Positions 1 through 8,581 are shown, numbered from the stretch's first letter. The stretch is 64,000 nucleotides of DNA from Dysosmobacter sp. Marseille-Q4140 (GCA_018228705.1 CP073694.1:868001-932000); one strand, 5' to 3'. The notes: generated by a model from the sequence alone, not told the origin. Program-made: numbers and translations.

Positions 1-872
1 ATGAGGCCCACCTTGTGGCCCTCGGCCCGCAGCTCCTGGATGGCTTCCTTGGCGGTGCCGGCGGAGGAACCCATCAGGATGATGGCCACGTCGGCGTCAT
101 CCATCATGTACTCTTCCACCAGGCCGTAGGTCCGGCCGGTCATCTCGCCGAACTCCTTGCCCACCTTGCGGATGACCTCCTTGGCGTCGATCATGGCCTG
201 AGCCTGCTGACGCTTGGCCTCCATGTAGTAGGTGGGAACGGCGTAGGGGCCCACGGAGGTGGGGTGATCCTTGTCCATGATGTTGATGACGGGCTTGTAC
301 TCGCCCACGAAGGCCTTCACCTTGTCATCCTCCACCAGCTCGATGTTCTCGATGGCGTGGGAGGTGATGAAGCCGTCCTGGCAGACCATGATGGGCAGGC
401 CAACGGCCTCGCCGATCCGCATGGCCTGGAGGTAGTTGTCGTACATCTCCTGGTTGGTCTCGGCGTGCAGCTGGATCCAGCCGGTGTCACGGACGCCCAT
501 GGCGTCGGAGTGGTCGTTGTTGATGTTGATGGGGCCGCTCAGGGCGCGGGTGGACACCGCCAGGGTGATGGGCAGCCGGTCGGAGGCCGCCACATACAGC
601 ATCTCGGTCATGTAGCACAGACCGCAGGAGGAGGTGGCGCTGATGGCGCGGCAGCCCGCCGCCTCGGCGCCGATGCAGGTGGACATGGCGCTGTGCTCGC
701 TCTCCACCGCGATGAACTCCGTATCGACCTGCCCGTTGTCCACATAGGCCGCGAAATACTGCGGGATCTCGGTGGACGGGGTGATGGGGAACGCGCCCAT
801 CACGTCCGGGTTGATCTGCTTCATGGCATAGGCGCAGGCCTCATTGCCGGAAAGTCTCTCTCTGATTCCCAT
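1..872 (-). CDS. porA: 2-oxoacid:ferredoxin oxidoreductase alpha subunit (PorA/VorB type), 3' end outside window
   Basis: Alpha subunit of a pyruvate or branched-chain 2-oxoacid:ferredoxin oxidoreductase, which oxidatively decarboxylates a 2-oxoacid to acyl-CoA and reduces ferredoxin in the cytoplasm. Reading the minus strand from ATG at 872 (preceded by AAGGAGGGACGAGGAA) gives MGIRERLSGNEACAYAMKQI, then the typical stretch with FPITPSTEIP and SATSSCGLCYMTEML. The frame stays open to the window edge, so about 290 residues are visible and the C-terminus is missing. It is the third gene of a minus-strand operon after the gamma and delta subunits, 14 bases behind the delta gene; the beta (TPP) subunit should follow outside the window. 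The substrate (pyruvate, 2-oxoisovalerate or indolepyruvate) cannot be fixed from this part. Confidence 0.93.
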   Translation of the reverse strand, partial: MGIRERLSGNEACAYAMKQINPDVMGAFPITPSTEIPQYFAAYVDNGQVDTEFIAVESEHSAMSTCIGAEAAGCRAISATSSCGLCYMTEMLYVAASDRLPITLAVSTRALSGPININNDHSDAMGVRDTGWIQLHAETNQEMYDNYLQAMRIGEAVGLPIMVCQDGFITSHAIENIELVEDDKVKAFVGEYKPVINIMDKDHPTSVGPYAVPTYYMEAKRQQAQAMIDAKEVIRKVGKEFGEMTGRTYGLVEEYMMDDADVAIILMGSSAGTAKEAIQELRAEGHKVGL

Positions 873-886
873 TTCCTCGTCCCTCC

Positions 887-1198
887 TTATTTCTCGTCCT
901 TGACCATTTCAATCGCTCCGAAGGGGCAGGCGTTGGCGCAGATGCCGCAGCCCTTGCAGAAGAAGTAATTGAAATCGCCCCGCTTGCCGTCGGCGGTCAC
1001 GGGGATGGACAGGTCGGGACACACGGGAGCGCACAGCAGGCACTGCTTGCACTTGTCCCAGTGGATCACGGGCTTCAGGGTCCGCCAGTCGCCGGTGTTG
1101 ACCAGCTCAGAGGACGCGCCCTCAAAAATCGTGCAGCCCGGAGTGATGTCTCTCCAGGTGATATGTTCGTTGATGTCCTTGGCTTTCATGAAGCTCAT
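887..1198 (-). CDS. porD: 2-oxoacid:ferredoxin oxidoreductase delta subunit, 2x[4Fe-4S] ferredoxin
   Basis: Small ferredoxin-like delta subunit (103 aa) that passes electrons from the catalytic subunits to external ferredoxin. Two [4Fe-4S] motifs are visible, CKQCLLCAPVCP near residue 50 and CKGCGICANACP near residue 80, the normal spacing for PorD. Its ATG overlaps the stop of the gamma gene by four bases (ATGA), indicating translational coupling, and the alpha subunit follows 14 bases downstream. The length is normal for the family. The four-subunit arrangement (gamma-delta-alpha-beta) is typical of anaerobic Firmicutes and archaea. Confidence 0.95.
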   Translation of the reverse strand: MSFMKAKDINEHITWRDITPGCTIFEGASSELVNTGDWRTLKPVIHWDKCKQCLLCAPVCPDLSIPVTADGKRGDFNYFFCKGCGICANACPFGAIEMVKDEK

Positions 1199-1773
1199 CC
1201 TACCTGCACCTCCTCCAGAGATCTCTTCAGCGCCCGCATGTTGCCCTCAATGACCTGGGGCTTGCTGGCGAACTTGTGCTTGAAGGAGCCCTCCATATCC
1301 TTAATGAACTCCTCCTCGCCAATGACGCCGGACACCTTCACGATGGCAGCCAGCATGGGAGTGTTGGGGAAGTTCTTGCCCAGCTCCTCCTCGCTGATCT
1401 TGCCGGCGTCGATGGTGCACACACGGCCCTCATAGCCCTTCAGCTTGGGCCGCAGCTCGGCAGGGCTCTTGCTGGAGTTGATGACGATGGCGCCCTCTTT
1501 CTTGAGGCCTGCGGTCACGTCCACGGCGCTGATCAGCGTCTCGTCCACGACCACCACGTAGTCGGGCTCATAGATGTTGGAGTGAACGGTGCTCCGCTCG
1601 GAACTGATCCGGTTGTACGCCGTGATGGGCGCACCCATGCGCTCCGGGCCGTACTCCGGGAAGCCCTGGACGTACTTGCCCGTGTTGAACGCAGCGTCCG
1701 CCAGCAGCAGCGACGCCGTCTTGGCGCCCTGACCGCCGCGGCCATGCCACCGGATCTCTACGATCTCTTTCAT
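1195..1773 (-). CDS. porC: 2-oxoacid:ferredoxin oxidoreductase gamma subunit
   Basis: Gamma subunit (192 aa), with the family signature at the N-terminus, MKEIVEIRWHGRGGQGAKTA, followed by FPEYGPERMGAP. The ATG at 1773 was chosen because GGAGGAAAG lies just upstream and homology starts there, although the frame stays open back to 2001. It is first in the por operon and overlaps porD by four bases. A near-consensus promoter lies about 80 bases upstream (1855-1884). Confidence 0.94.
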   Translation of the reverse strand: MKEIVEIRWHGRGGQGAKTASLLLADAAFNTGKYVQGFPEYGPERMGAPITAYNRISSERSTVHSNIYEPDYVVVVDETLISAVDVTAGLKKEGAIVINSSKSPAELRPKLKGYEGRVCTIDAGKISEEELGKNFPNTPMLAAIVKVSGVIGEEEFIKDMEGSFKHKFASKPQVIEGNMRALKRSLEEVQVG

Positions 1774-1854
1774 TCCTCTTTCCTCCTCGTTTGATCTCTC
1801 CCAACAGGGAGATCGCCTGAAAATCTGCCTGTTTCTGCGCTTTTCAGCACACTC

Positions 1855-1884
1855 AGTATAGTCCCTCCCCCGCATCTTTGTCAA
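1855..1884 (-). promoter_or_regulatory. sigma-A type promoter of the por operon
   Basis: On the minus strand TTGACA (1879-1884) and TATACT (1855-1860) are separated by 18 bases, about 80 bases upstream of porC. No other -10/-35 pair of this quality was seen in the interval 1774-2087. Confidence 0.75.
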
Positions 1885-2043
1885 GAAAGTCACAAATTTC
1901 CCGCTGTATAGAATTCCGTGGAAAAATGCAGCTTTTTTGTGCACTCCGCGCAAACAATTTTGCTTGTATCGGCCGTGCCATGTGATATATAACAAAAACA
2001 TTTCTTGTTTTTGGCGGTTCTGTCAATGCGCCAAAGCAGACAG

Positions 2044-2074
2044 ACGCGCAGGGCCTCTGTGCGGCCCCGCGCGT
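2044..2074 (-). terminator. hairpin after the first chromate-transporter operon
   Basis: A 12-bp stem (2044-2055 with 2063-2074, one G-U pair) and a 7-base loop lie 14 bases past the stop of the second chrA-like gene. The T-run on the minus strand is weak, so the terminator call is moderate. Confidence 0.5.
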
Positions 2075-2087
2075 CCGTTTTATCTGC

Positions 2088-2702
2088 TCACACCCCGGCG
2101 AAGCCGAAGGCCACACCCACCACGGCGGAGAGGCCGATGAACACGATGGGATGCCAGTCCTTCACCTTTTTTACCCCGTTGGTCAGCACCAGCAGCACCG
2201 CCGCCAGGGCCAGGCCCCGCCAGCTCACCAGACTCCCCCAGCCTCCCGGCAGGGCGAAGCTGTTGAGGATCCCGGCCTCCGGCGTCACCACCTCGATGCC
2301 CGTCAGCACCTCCAAGATCACCGACACGCAGGCCGCGCCGATCAGGCCCGTGGAGGCCGGGCGCAGGCCGTAGAAGGCGTCATTCACATACTTGCTGTCC
2401 CGGAACTTCTTGAGCATCATGGCCACGATCAAAATGACGATGATGGAGGGCGTCACCTCGCCGATGGTGGCAATGATGGCCCCGGGGATACCTCCCACGG
2501 TGTAGCCCACGTAGGTGGCCATATTGATGCCGATGGGACCCGGCGTGGACTCCGACACCGCCAGCATGTTCATCAGCTGGGCCTGGGTGTACCAGCCGGT
2601 GGTCTGGCCGATGTCGTGGAGAAAGGGCAGCGTGGCCATGCCGCCGCCGATGGCGAACAGGCCCGTCTTGAAAAACTCGTAAAACAGCTGTGCGTAGATC
2701 AT
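2088..2702 (-). CDS. chromate transporter (ChrA) family protein, second subunit of pair
   Basis: Half-size chromate ion transporter family protein (CHR, 204 aa), an integral membrane protein. In Firmicutes such proteins usually come as adjacent pairs that together equal one full-length ChrA. The family pattern FFKTGLFAIGGGMATLPF is at the N-terminus and SESTPGPIGINMATYVGY near residue 65, with several hydrophobic segments. The ATG at 2702 overlaps the stop of the upstream partner by four bases. It is about 95% identical by eye to the protein at 10454-11071. Actual substrates of these paired proteins in anaerobes are uncertain; chromate export is the family name rather than a demonstrated role here. 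Confidence 0.92.
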   Translation of the reverse strand: MIYAQLFYEFFKTGLFAIGGGMATLPFLHDIGQTTGWYTQAQLMNMLAVSESTPGPIGINMATYVGYTVGGIPGAIIATIGEVTPSIIVILIVAMMLKKFRDSKYVNDAFYGLRPASTGLIGAACVSVILEVLTGIEVVTPEAGILNSFALPGGWGSLVSWRGLALAAVLLVLTNGVKKVKDWHPIVFIGLSAVVGVAFGFAGV

Positions 2703-3259
2703 GCCGCTCTCGCCTCCAGACTTTTCAGGATCACACCCGCCAGAGCCGCTCCCAGCACGAACCACACCGGGGACACGTCCAGCAGGACGCCGCCCGCAAG
2801 CACCAGCAGGAAGATCACGGCGGTCCGCCGGTCCACCACGGACTTTTTCAGGAGCTTCCGCACCGCGTTGAAGATCAGCACGCACACGCAGACCTGGATA
2901 CCGGCAAAGGCGTTCTGGACCCAGGCGATGTGGGAGAAGTTGTTGATGAAGGCCGCCAGGATGGTGATGATCACCAGGGACGGGAACACCACCCCCAGGG
3001 TGGCCACCGTTCCGCCCACCAGACCGCCGAACTTCTGCCCGATGAAGGTGGCAGTGTTGACGGCGATGATGCCCGGCGTGCACTGGCCGATGGCAAAATA
3101 GTCCGTCAGCTCCTCCTCGGTGGCCCAGTGCCTGCGCTCTACCACCTCCCGCTGCAGGATCGGCAGCATGGCCATGCCGCCGCCGAAGGTCATGACCCCC
3201 ATCTTTGCAAAGGCCCAGAACAGCTCCCAGTTGGTGGCGCCTTTCCCATTCGCTTCCAT
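2699..3259 (-). CDS. chromate transporter (ChrA) family protein, first subunit of pair
   Basis: First half-size CHR-family membrane protein of the pair (186 aa). Motifs are FAKMGVMTFGGGMAMLPIL near the N-terminus and FAIGQCTPGIIAVNTATFIG, parallel to those in the downstream partner. Start ATG at 3259 follows GGGAGGAGCG; an in-frame extension to 3319 lacks a ribosome site. Transcribed divergently from a LysR-type regulator with a shared palindromic control region, so the regulator probably controls it. A paralogous pair lies at 10454-11610 behind birA. Confidence 0.92.
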   Translation of the reverse strand: MEANGKGATNWELFWAFAKMGVMTFGGGMAMLPILQREVVERRHWATEEELTDYFAIGQCTPGIIAVNTATFIGQKFGGLVGGTVATLGVVFPSLVIITILAAFINNFSHIAWVQNAFAGIQVCVCVLIFNAVRKLLKKSVVDRRTAVIFLLVLAGGVLLDVSPVWFVLGAALAGVILKSLEARAA

Positions 3260-3306
3260 GTCATTCGCTCCTCCCGTTGTTTCTGGAGCCAGCATACGCC
3301 CTGCAC

Positions 3307-3361
3307 TTGCATTTTTCAATTCTTATGTTATTATAGAAATCATAATACATAACTTATGTAT
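3307..3361. promoter_or_regulatory. divergent lysR/chr control region with palindromic operator
   Basis: The 116-base gap between the divergent genes is AT-rich. Plus strand: TTGCAT (3307-3312), 16 bases, TATTAT (3329-3334), a promoter for the LysR gene. Minus strand: TATAAT (3330-3335) as -10 for the transporter pair, without a good -35. A perfect 8-bp inverted repeat ATACATAA-C-TTATGTAT lies at 3345-3361, and a further TTATGT at 3323-3328 makes a second, nested inverted repeat. Both are good candidates for the LysR binding site; they overlap the weak -35 of the transporter promoter, as expected for an activator. Confidence 0.65.
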
Positions 3362-3375
3362 TGGAGGGAGCGATC

Positions 3376-4254
3376 ATGACCCTGCGGCACCTGGAGATCT
3401 TCCGGGCGGTCTGCGCCAGGGAGAGTGTCACCCAGGCGGCGGAAGCTCTCAACATGACCCAGCCCGCCGTCAGCATGGCGGTGAAGGAACTGGAGGCCTT
3501 CTATGGCGTGCGGCTGTTCGAGCGGATGAACCGCCGGCTCTACATCACCGAGGCCGGCCGCAGCCTGCTCCAGTACGCCGACACGGTGCTGACCCAGTTC
3601 CAGGAGTCGGTCCAGGTGCTGCGCCAGGGCGGCGCCCGGGGCCGGTGCCGCTTCGGCATGACCGTCACCATCGGGGAGGCCTGGCTGCCGGCGATCCTGA
3701 CCCGGCTGGAGCGGGAACTGCCCCAGCTGGACGCGGAGGCCTTCATCCAGAACTCCCGGCGGACCGAGGAGATGGTGCTGCGAAACGAGATCGACTTCGC
3801 TCTGGTGGACAACGTATCCTCCGCCTCTCGCTCTCAGCGGGTGACGCCGCTGCTGCGGGAGACCATGGCGGCGGTGTGCGCTCCGGACCGCTATTCCGGC
3901 CGGACGGAGATGTCCCTGGCGGAGCTGGCGGAGCAGCGGCTGCTGCTGCGGGAGAGCGGCAGCGGCACCCGCTCCAGCGTGGACGCGGTGTTCCAGGCGG
4001 CAGGGCTGAAGGCGGTCCCGGCGGTGGAGGGCATCAGCGCCTCCGCCCTGCTGGCCTGCGCCGCCGCCGGGGCGGGCATCACCATCCTGCCCCGGTCCCA
4101 GATCGAGGCGGCCCTGCAAGCAGGAACGGTCCGGGAGCTGACGGTGACCGACGCGGTGTTCCAGCGGACATACTTCCTGGTGTGCCACCGGAACAAATAC
4201 CTGACGGAGGGCATGAAGCAGGCCATCGCCATCGTCCGGGAGGTCATAGCCTGA
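3376..4254 (+). CDS. LysR family transcriptional regulator
   Basis: LysR-type regulator (292 aa): N-terminal winged helix-turn-helix in about residues 1-60 (LEIFRAVCARESVTQAAEAL, then TQPAVSMAVKELE) and a periplasmic-binding-like effector domain after residue 90. ATG at 3376 is preceded by GGAGGGAGCGATC; the frame also opens at TTG 3361, which would place the ribosome site inside the gene. It is divergent from the chromate-transporter pair and likely regulates it and itself through the palindrome at 3345-3361. The effector is unknown. Confidence 0.93.
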   Translation: MTLRHLEIFRAVCARESVTQAAEALNMTQPAVSMAVKELEAFYGVRLFERMNRRLYITEAGRSLLQYADTVLTQFQESVQVLRQGGARGRCRFGMTVTIGEAWLPAILTRLERELPQLDAEAFIQNSRRTEEMVLRNEIDFALVDNVSSASRSQRVTPLLRETMAAVCAPDRYSGRTEMSLAELAEQRLLLRESGSGTRSSVDAVFQAAGLKAVPAVEGISASALLACAAAGAGITILPRSQIEAALQAGTVRELTVTDAVFQRTYFLVCHRNKYLTEGMKQAIAIVREVIA

Positions 4255-4295
4255 CCGCCATTATGGCCGCCGGCATTGCGGATGGTTTTCGCATA

Positions 4296-4336
4296 CGCAA
4301 AAAACAGCCCCGGCGCGGAGACCGCGCCGGGGTTTC
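4296..4336. terminator. bidirectional terminator between lysR and xpaC-like gene
   Basis: Perfect 11-bp GC stem 4308-4318 / 4322-4332 with a 3-base loop; T-rich on both strands (TTT on plus, TTTTTT on minus). It separates the convergent LysR and XpaC-like genes. Confidence 0.85.
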
Positions 4337-4357
4337 CTGTCGTCTGCTCCGGAAGCC

Positions 4358-5533
4358 TTACGGCTTCTCCTCCGGCGTCCGCTGAACAGCGGCGCCGCCC
4401 AGGCCGAAGTCCTCCTCCACGCTGGCGGTGTCCCGCTTCAGCATGGTCTCCATGACCCGGATGTCGCTGTCCACGTCCATGGCGTCGGCCTTGTACAGCT
4501 CGTCCAGCTGGTGCTCGAAGCCCCGGACAATGGTGTCCATGGTAGCCTCGATGCGGGCCTTAGCCTGGCGGAGGTTCTCCCCCTCCACCCCGGCGGCTTC
4601 GAACTCCGCGTAAGAGTCCAGCAGCTTCTGGGTGGTGGGCAGGTAGTAGTTGAGGAAGGTGTCGATCCGGCCCGCTTTCTGGGGGTCCTCCTCCACCGCC
4701 CGGAAGATCCGGGCGGTGATCTCCTCCAGCCGGTCGATCTTGGCGGAGAGGATGGGGTCGGCAATGGCGTCGTTGGCCCGGCGGATGTTCCGCAGGATGC
4801 CGGAATAGCCCTCCTCCGCCTCCTTGGGCGTCTGGGCGGACTGGGCCTCCTGCCGTTTCCGCTTCAGCTCCGCGTCCGCCTGGCCGCTGCGCAGCAGATA
4901 CCCCAGCTCCACGTTCAAAAACGCGGTATCGCCGAAGTACCCCTTGTCCACCATCTTCTCCAGGTCCTTTTCCACCCGGCCGGCGGAATAGCCCAGGGTC
5001 CGGGCCAGTTCCGCCACGGGCATGGCCTCCCGGTCGCCCACCACCACCAAGTATTTGGCGTAGCGCTTGAGGCTGCGGTCCATACCGATCCCGGCGCCCA
5101 GCATGGCTCCGCCGGCGGCGGCCAGGGCCAGGAACTGCAGCAGCTCCGGCAGCCACAGGCTGAACCAGTAGTCCGACCAGAACAGGGCGTCGATGGGGCC
5201 GCCCATGCCCAGAACGCCCACCGCCAGCAGCACGATGCCTGCGATCTTCAACCACTTGGCGTTGGACTTTTTCGGCAGCGGGGACTGCATGGCGGTGCGA
5301 ACTGCCGTCCTGCCCCGGCCCATGGAGCGGCTCTGTGCGGCGGCGCCGCTTCCGGTCCGCTGCTCACTCAGAGGCGGCGGCACCTGGCGGGTCTGCTTGC
5401 TATCCTTTCCGAACAGCTTCACCAGCAGCAAAATCAGGGCAATGGGCCAGATGCCCAGGGCGAACAGCACCACGATGGCCGCCCAGATGCCCCAGCCGGT
5501 GTCGCTGACGGTCTTTTTCTGCCTTCCGGCCAC
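4358..5533 (-). CDS. XpaC-like membrane protein (5-bromo-4-chloroindolyl phosphate hydrolysis family)
   Basis: About 391 aa. Near the N-terminus is one hydrophobic segment (WGIWAAIVVLFALGIWPIAL), then a basic linker, two more membrane segments around residues 100-165, and a long soluble alpha-helical C-terminal half with an acidic end. This layout matches the XpaC/halogen-hydrolysis family, whose biochemical role is poorly known. Start: GTG at 5533 preceded by GGGGGAG, overlapping the last codons of the DUF896 gene; an ATG at 5590 would overlap that gene deeply and is less likely. A TelA-type partner, common in this family, is not next to it. Confidence 0.8.
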   Translation of the reverse strand: MAGRQKKTVSDTGWGIWAAIVVLFALGIWPIALILLLVKLFGKDSKQTRQVPPPLSEQRTGSGAAAQSRSMGRGRTAVRTAMQSPLPKKSNAKWLKIAGIVLLAVGVLGMGGPIDALFWSDYWFSLWLPELLQFLALAAAGGAMLGAGIGMDRSLKRYAKYLVVVGDREAMPVAELARTLGYSAGRVEKDLEKMVDKGYFGDTAFLNVELGYLLRSGQADAELKRKRQEAQSAQTPKEAEEGYSGILRNIRRANDAIADPILSAKIDRLEEITARIFRAVEEDPQKAGRIDTFLNYYLPTTQKLLDSYAEFEAAGVEGENLRQAKARIEATMDTIVRGFEHQLDELYKADAMDVDSDIRVMETMLKRDTASVEEDFGLGGAAVQRTPEEKP

Positions 5534-5537
5534 GGCC

Positions 5538-5747
5538 TTACTCCCCCTTCTTCTCCAGCTTGCGCTTGTTGCCCTTCTCGTCCACCACATAGGTGTGGTC
5601 CAGCTGGGCGCTGAGGTTGCCCAGCACGGAGTCGATATACTCCCGGCGCAATGCCGCCTGCTCTGCCTGCTCCCACTGCGTCAAGCCCTCCGGCGTCTTT
5701 GCCTTCCGGGCCAGCTCGTTGATCCGGTCGATCTGCTTTTGATCCAT
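5538..5747 (-). CDS. DUF896 family small protein
   Basis: A 69-residue protein, highly charged and helical: MDQKQIDRINELARKAKTPE then GLTQWEQAEQAALRREYI, the pattern of DUF896 (YnzC/YozC-like) proteins of Firmicutes. Length is normal. ATG at 5747 follows AAAGGAGCGAGCG. It precedes and slightly overlaps the XpaC-like gene, so the two are probably cotranscribed. Function is not known; members of the family have been linked to the SOS-induced yneA operon in Bacillus, which says little about this copy. Confidence 0.85.
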   Translation of the reverse strand: MDQKQIDRINELARKAKTPEGLTQWEQAEQAALRREYIDSVLGNLSAQLDHTYVVDEKGNKRKLEKKGE

Positions 5748-5764
5748 GTCGCTCGCTCCTTTTC

Positions 5765-5986
5765 TCAGGTCTCCGGGCGCTGCCGCTCGAACACCAGGTC
5801 AATGGTCTCCATATATCCGCCGGCCCGCTGGCGCTTGGGGATGAACCCCACGTACCGCCAGCCCTCCGCCGCCCGGCGGAGGATCACTGCCTGATGGGTC
5901 TGCGTCTCCCAGCCGATGCCGCCGAAGAGGCTATATCCGCCTCCGCCGTCGTTGCAGTCGATCTCCTCAAACTCGTATTCCAGCAT
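5765..5986 (-). CDS. DUF4177 family small protein
   Basis: 73 residues starting MLEYEFEEIDC, with the pattern HQAVILRRAAEGWRYVGFIP and a C-terminal ETIDLVFER, typical of DUF4177 proteins (a small alpha/beta domain that starts with a YEY-like strand and ends in a strand of the form DLIFER). ATG at 5986 is preceded by AGGAGGAACGCGCC; the longer open frame upstream is the shadow of the YlmH gene. It lies between the YlmH-like gene (14 bases) and DUF896 (17 bases) in one tight minus-strand operon. Function unknown. Confidence 0.85.
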   Translation of the reverse strand: MLEYEFEEIDCNDGGGGYSLFGGIGWETQTHQAVILRRAAEGWRYVGFIPKRQRAGGYMETIDLVFERQRPET

Positions 5987-6000
5987 GGCGCGTTCCTCCT

Positions 6001-6801
6001 CTACACATACCTCTGGACCACGATGGCGGTCCGGCCCTTTTTGGTCAGGCCGCCCACCTGGGCCAGCTGAAATTTCCCGAAGCCCCGGGCGGAGACGGTG
6101 TCTCCCTCCGAGAGCAGCCTGTCCGGCTTGGCGCAGGGCCGCCAGTTCACCTGGACGGCGCCCCGCTCCACCAGCTCCGCGGCCCTGCCCCGGGACATCC
6201 GCAGCGCCGTGGACACCACCGCGTCCAGCCGCAGGGAGGAGACGGTGTCCCGCACCTCCTCCACCTTTGCCTCCGGCACCCGCAGTTCCTCCGGCCCGAT
6301 AGCCGCCACGCTCAGATGGGTCCGCCCGGCGCTGGTCCAGCTTTGCAGCAGGAACTCCGCCACGCTGTCCAGCACGATCAGGTCCGCGCTGCCGGGTCCC
6401 ACCAGAATATCCCCCACCTTCTCCCGGACGATGCCCATGCCCATGAGGCTGCCGAGAAAATCCCGGTGGGTGGGAGCGGTCTCCTCCGGGCGGAAGGAGG
6501 CCCGCAGGCACCGCAGGGGGCTCTGGCTCTCCGCATCCTCCGGCTCCAGCCAGTCCGGCAGAAACAGCAAGATCCGCCGCTCTGCATCCTCATAGCCGCC
6601 CAGGGAGACAAAGGCCGTCCCGGGGATCCCCGCCAGGCGCAGCAGGTCCTCCGCCTGGACGCGCTGGGCGGGGCTCAAAAAGTCCGTGGCGGCGGGGACG
6701 TTCCGGCTCTCCGCCTGGGCCGCCCGGTCCAGGACCTTGGCCAGCAGCAGCCGGTCCTCCCCCAGGGCGCCGCAGCGGTCCAGCAGCTTACTCTTCTCCA
6801 T
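6001..6801 (-). CDS. YlmH-like S4-domain RNA-binding protein
   Basis: 266 aa. N-terminal two-thirds matches the YlmH/photosystem II S4 family (LSPAQRVQAEDLLR; FLPDW; LTHRDFLGSLMGMGI-type stretch; GDILV). The C-terminal S4 domain (about residues 180-245) includes LRLDAVVSTALRMSRGRAAE, then VERGAVQVNW. Bacterial YlmH binds stalled 50S-peptidyl-tRNA complexes in ribosome quality control. In many Firmicutes ylmH lies in the division gene cluster; here it is instead coupled to an ABC exporter (14-bp overlap) and small DUF genes. ATG at 6801 was chosen because it starts the family N-terminus. Confidence 0.9.
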   Translation of the reverse strand: MEKSKLLDRCGALGEDRLLLAKVLDRAAQAESRNVPAATDFLSPAQRVQAEDLLRLAGIPGTAFVSLGGYEDAERRILLFLPDWLEPEDAESQSPLRCLRASFRPEETAPTHRDFLGSLMGMGIVREKVGDILVGPGSADLIVLDSVAEFLLQSWTSAGRTHLSVAAIGPEELRVPEAKVEEVRDTVSSLRLDAVVSTALRMSRGRAAELVERGAVQVNWRPCAKPDRLLSEGDTVSARGFGKFQLAQVGGLTKKGRTAIVVQRYV

Positions 6802-8548
6802 GGCCGATCAGCTCCTGGGTCCGGACCAGCGCCGCGTAGGCGCCGTTTTTCTCCATCAGCTCCGTATGGCTGCCCAGCTCCGTGATGCGGCCGTCCTCAA
6901 TGACGGCGATGCGGTCGGCGCCCCGGACCGTGGAGAGGCGGTGGGCGATGATGATGGTGGTCCGGCCTTTGGACAGCTTCTCAAAGGCCTCCTGGAGCTT
7001 GGCCTCCGTCACGGAGTCCAGGGCGGAGGTGGCCTCGTCCAGGATCAGCACCGGCGGGTCCTTCAAAAAGATGCGGGCAATGGAGATCCGCTGCTTCTGG
7101 CCGCCGGAGAGCAGGGCGCCCCGCTCTCCTACATAGGTGTTGAAGCCCTCGGGCATGGCCACAATGTCGTCATAGATCTCCGCCAGCTTCGCCGCCCGGG
7201 CCACCTCCTCCTCGGTGGCCCCGGGCTTGCCGTAGCGGATGTTCTCCAGAATACTGGCGGCAAAGAGAAACACGTCCTGCTGCACCACGCCCACGTTCCG
7301 GCGCAGGGACTCCTGGGTCACCTGCCGGACATCCTGGCCGTCGATGCGCACCGCACCGGCGGTGACGTCGTAGAACCGGGGAATTAGTTGACATAATGTT
7401 GACTTGCCGCCGCCAGAGGGCCCCACCACCGCCACGGTCTCGCCGGGGCGAATGTGCAGGTCCACGTCGTGGAGCACGGCCAGGTCGTCCTGATAGGCGA
7501 ACTCCACGTGATCCACGTCGATGCGGCCCTCCACCCGGGCCAGGTCTTTTGCATCCGGGGCGTCCTTCAGGGTGGGCTCCTCCCGCATCAGCTCCACGAA
7601 CCGGCCGAAACCGGCAGTGCCGTTGGCGAAGAGCTCGGCGAAGTTGGAGAGCTTGCGGACGGGATTGACGAAGGTGGTGATATAGAGGCTGAAGGTGATG
7701 AGGTCCACGGTGTCCATCTGTCCCCGCATGATCAAAAAGCCGCCCACGGAGATGACCGCCACGGAGAGGATGCACAAAAAGAACTCCATGGTGGCGTTGA
7801 ACCGGCCCATGGCCTTGTGGAACTGGCGCTTGGAGGTCTTGAAGCTGTTGTTGGAGGCGTCGAATTTCTCCAGCTCCGCCTCCTCGTTGGCAAAGGCCTT
7901 GGCGGTGCGGATGCCGGACAGGCCCGACTCGATGTCGGCGTTGATGACGGCGGTCCGCTGCTTGACCCGGCGGGAGGCCTCGCTCATGGAGCGGCGGCAG
8001 CGCCACACCACCGCCAGAAATACCGGCAGGATCAGGGCGATCACCAATGCCAGCCGCCACTGGATGGAGAACATGACGCACAGGGCGCCCACGATGGTGA
8101 CGCCGGAGATGAACACATCCTCCGGGCCGTGGTGGGCCAGCTCCGTGATATCGAACAGGTCCGCCGTGAGCCTGCTCATCAGCTGGCCGGTGCGATTGCG
8201 GTCGTAGTAGTCAAAGCTCAGCTCCTGCATATGGTGAAACAGGTCCCGGCGGATATCCGCCTCCACCAAAATGCCGAAGGTGTGGCCCCAGTAGCAGATC
8301 ACGTACTGCATCAGCGCCCGCAGGGCAAAGGCCGCAAACACCACCGCCATGACGGCGAAAAAGGCGCCGTAGGCGTTCTGGGGCAGCAGCTCATACAGGC
8401 ACCACCGGGACACGGCAGGGAACGCCAGGTCGATCAGGCAGATCACCAGGGCGCAGCACATATCCAGGATAAAGAGCTTGCGGTGGGGGTAAAAATAGGA
8501 CAGGAAGATCCGCAGGGCGGACCGCTCCCGAAACTGACGGATGGTCAT
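6788..8548 (-). CDS. ABC transporter, fused permease/ATP-binding exporter (MsbA/LmrA type)
   Basis: 586 aa half-transporter working as a homodimer in the membrane. Residues 1-310 form the six-helix exporter domain, residues 330-586 the ATPase: Walker A VGPSGGGKSTL, signature LSGGQKQRISIARI, Walker B VLILDEATSALD, and the switch histidine in IIAHRLSTVR. ATG at 8548 follows AAGGAGACTGCC; a TTG five codons upstream coincides with the ribosome site. A promoter lies just upstream (8582-8610). The substrate is not predictable from the sequence. Confidence 0.94.
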   Translation of the reverse strand: MTIRQFRERSALRIFLSYFYPHRKLFILDMCCALVICLIDLAFPAVSRWCLYELLPQNAYGAFFAVMAVVFAAFALRALMQYVICYWGHTFGILVEADIRRDLFHHMQELSFDYYDRNRTGQLMSRLTADLFDITELAHHGPEDVFISGVTIVGALCVMFSIQWRLALVIALILPVFLAVVWRCRRSMSEASRRVKQRTAVINADIESGLSGIRTAKAFANEEAELEKFDASNNSFKTSKRQFHKAMGRFNATMEFFLCILSVAVISVGGFLIMRGQMDTVDLITFSLYITTFVNPVRKLSNFAELFANGTAGFGRFVELMREEPTLKDAPDAKDLARVEGRIDVDHVEFAYQDDLAVLHDVDLHIRPGETVAVVGPSGGGKSTLCQLIPRFYDVTAGAVRIDGQDVRQVTQESLRRNVGVVQQDVFLFAASILENIRYGKPGATEEEVARAAKLAEIYDDIVAMPEGFNTYVGERGALLSGGQKQRISIARIFLKDPPVLILDEATSALDSVTEAKLQEAFEKLSKGRTTIIIAHRLSTVRGADRIAVIEDGRITELGSHTELMEKNGAYAALVRTQELIGHGEE

Positions 8549-8581
8549 GGCAGTCTCCTTCAAACAGTTTATACATGGTCG

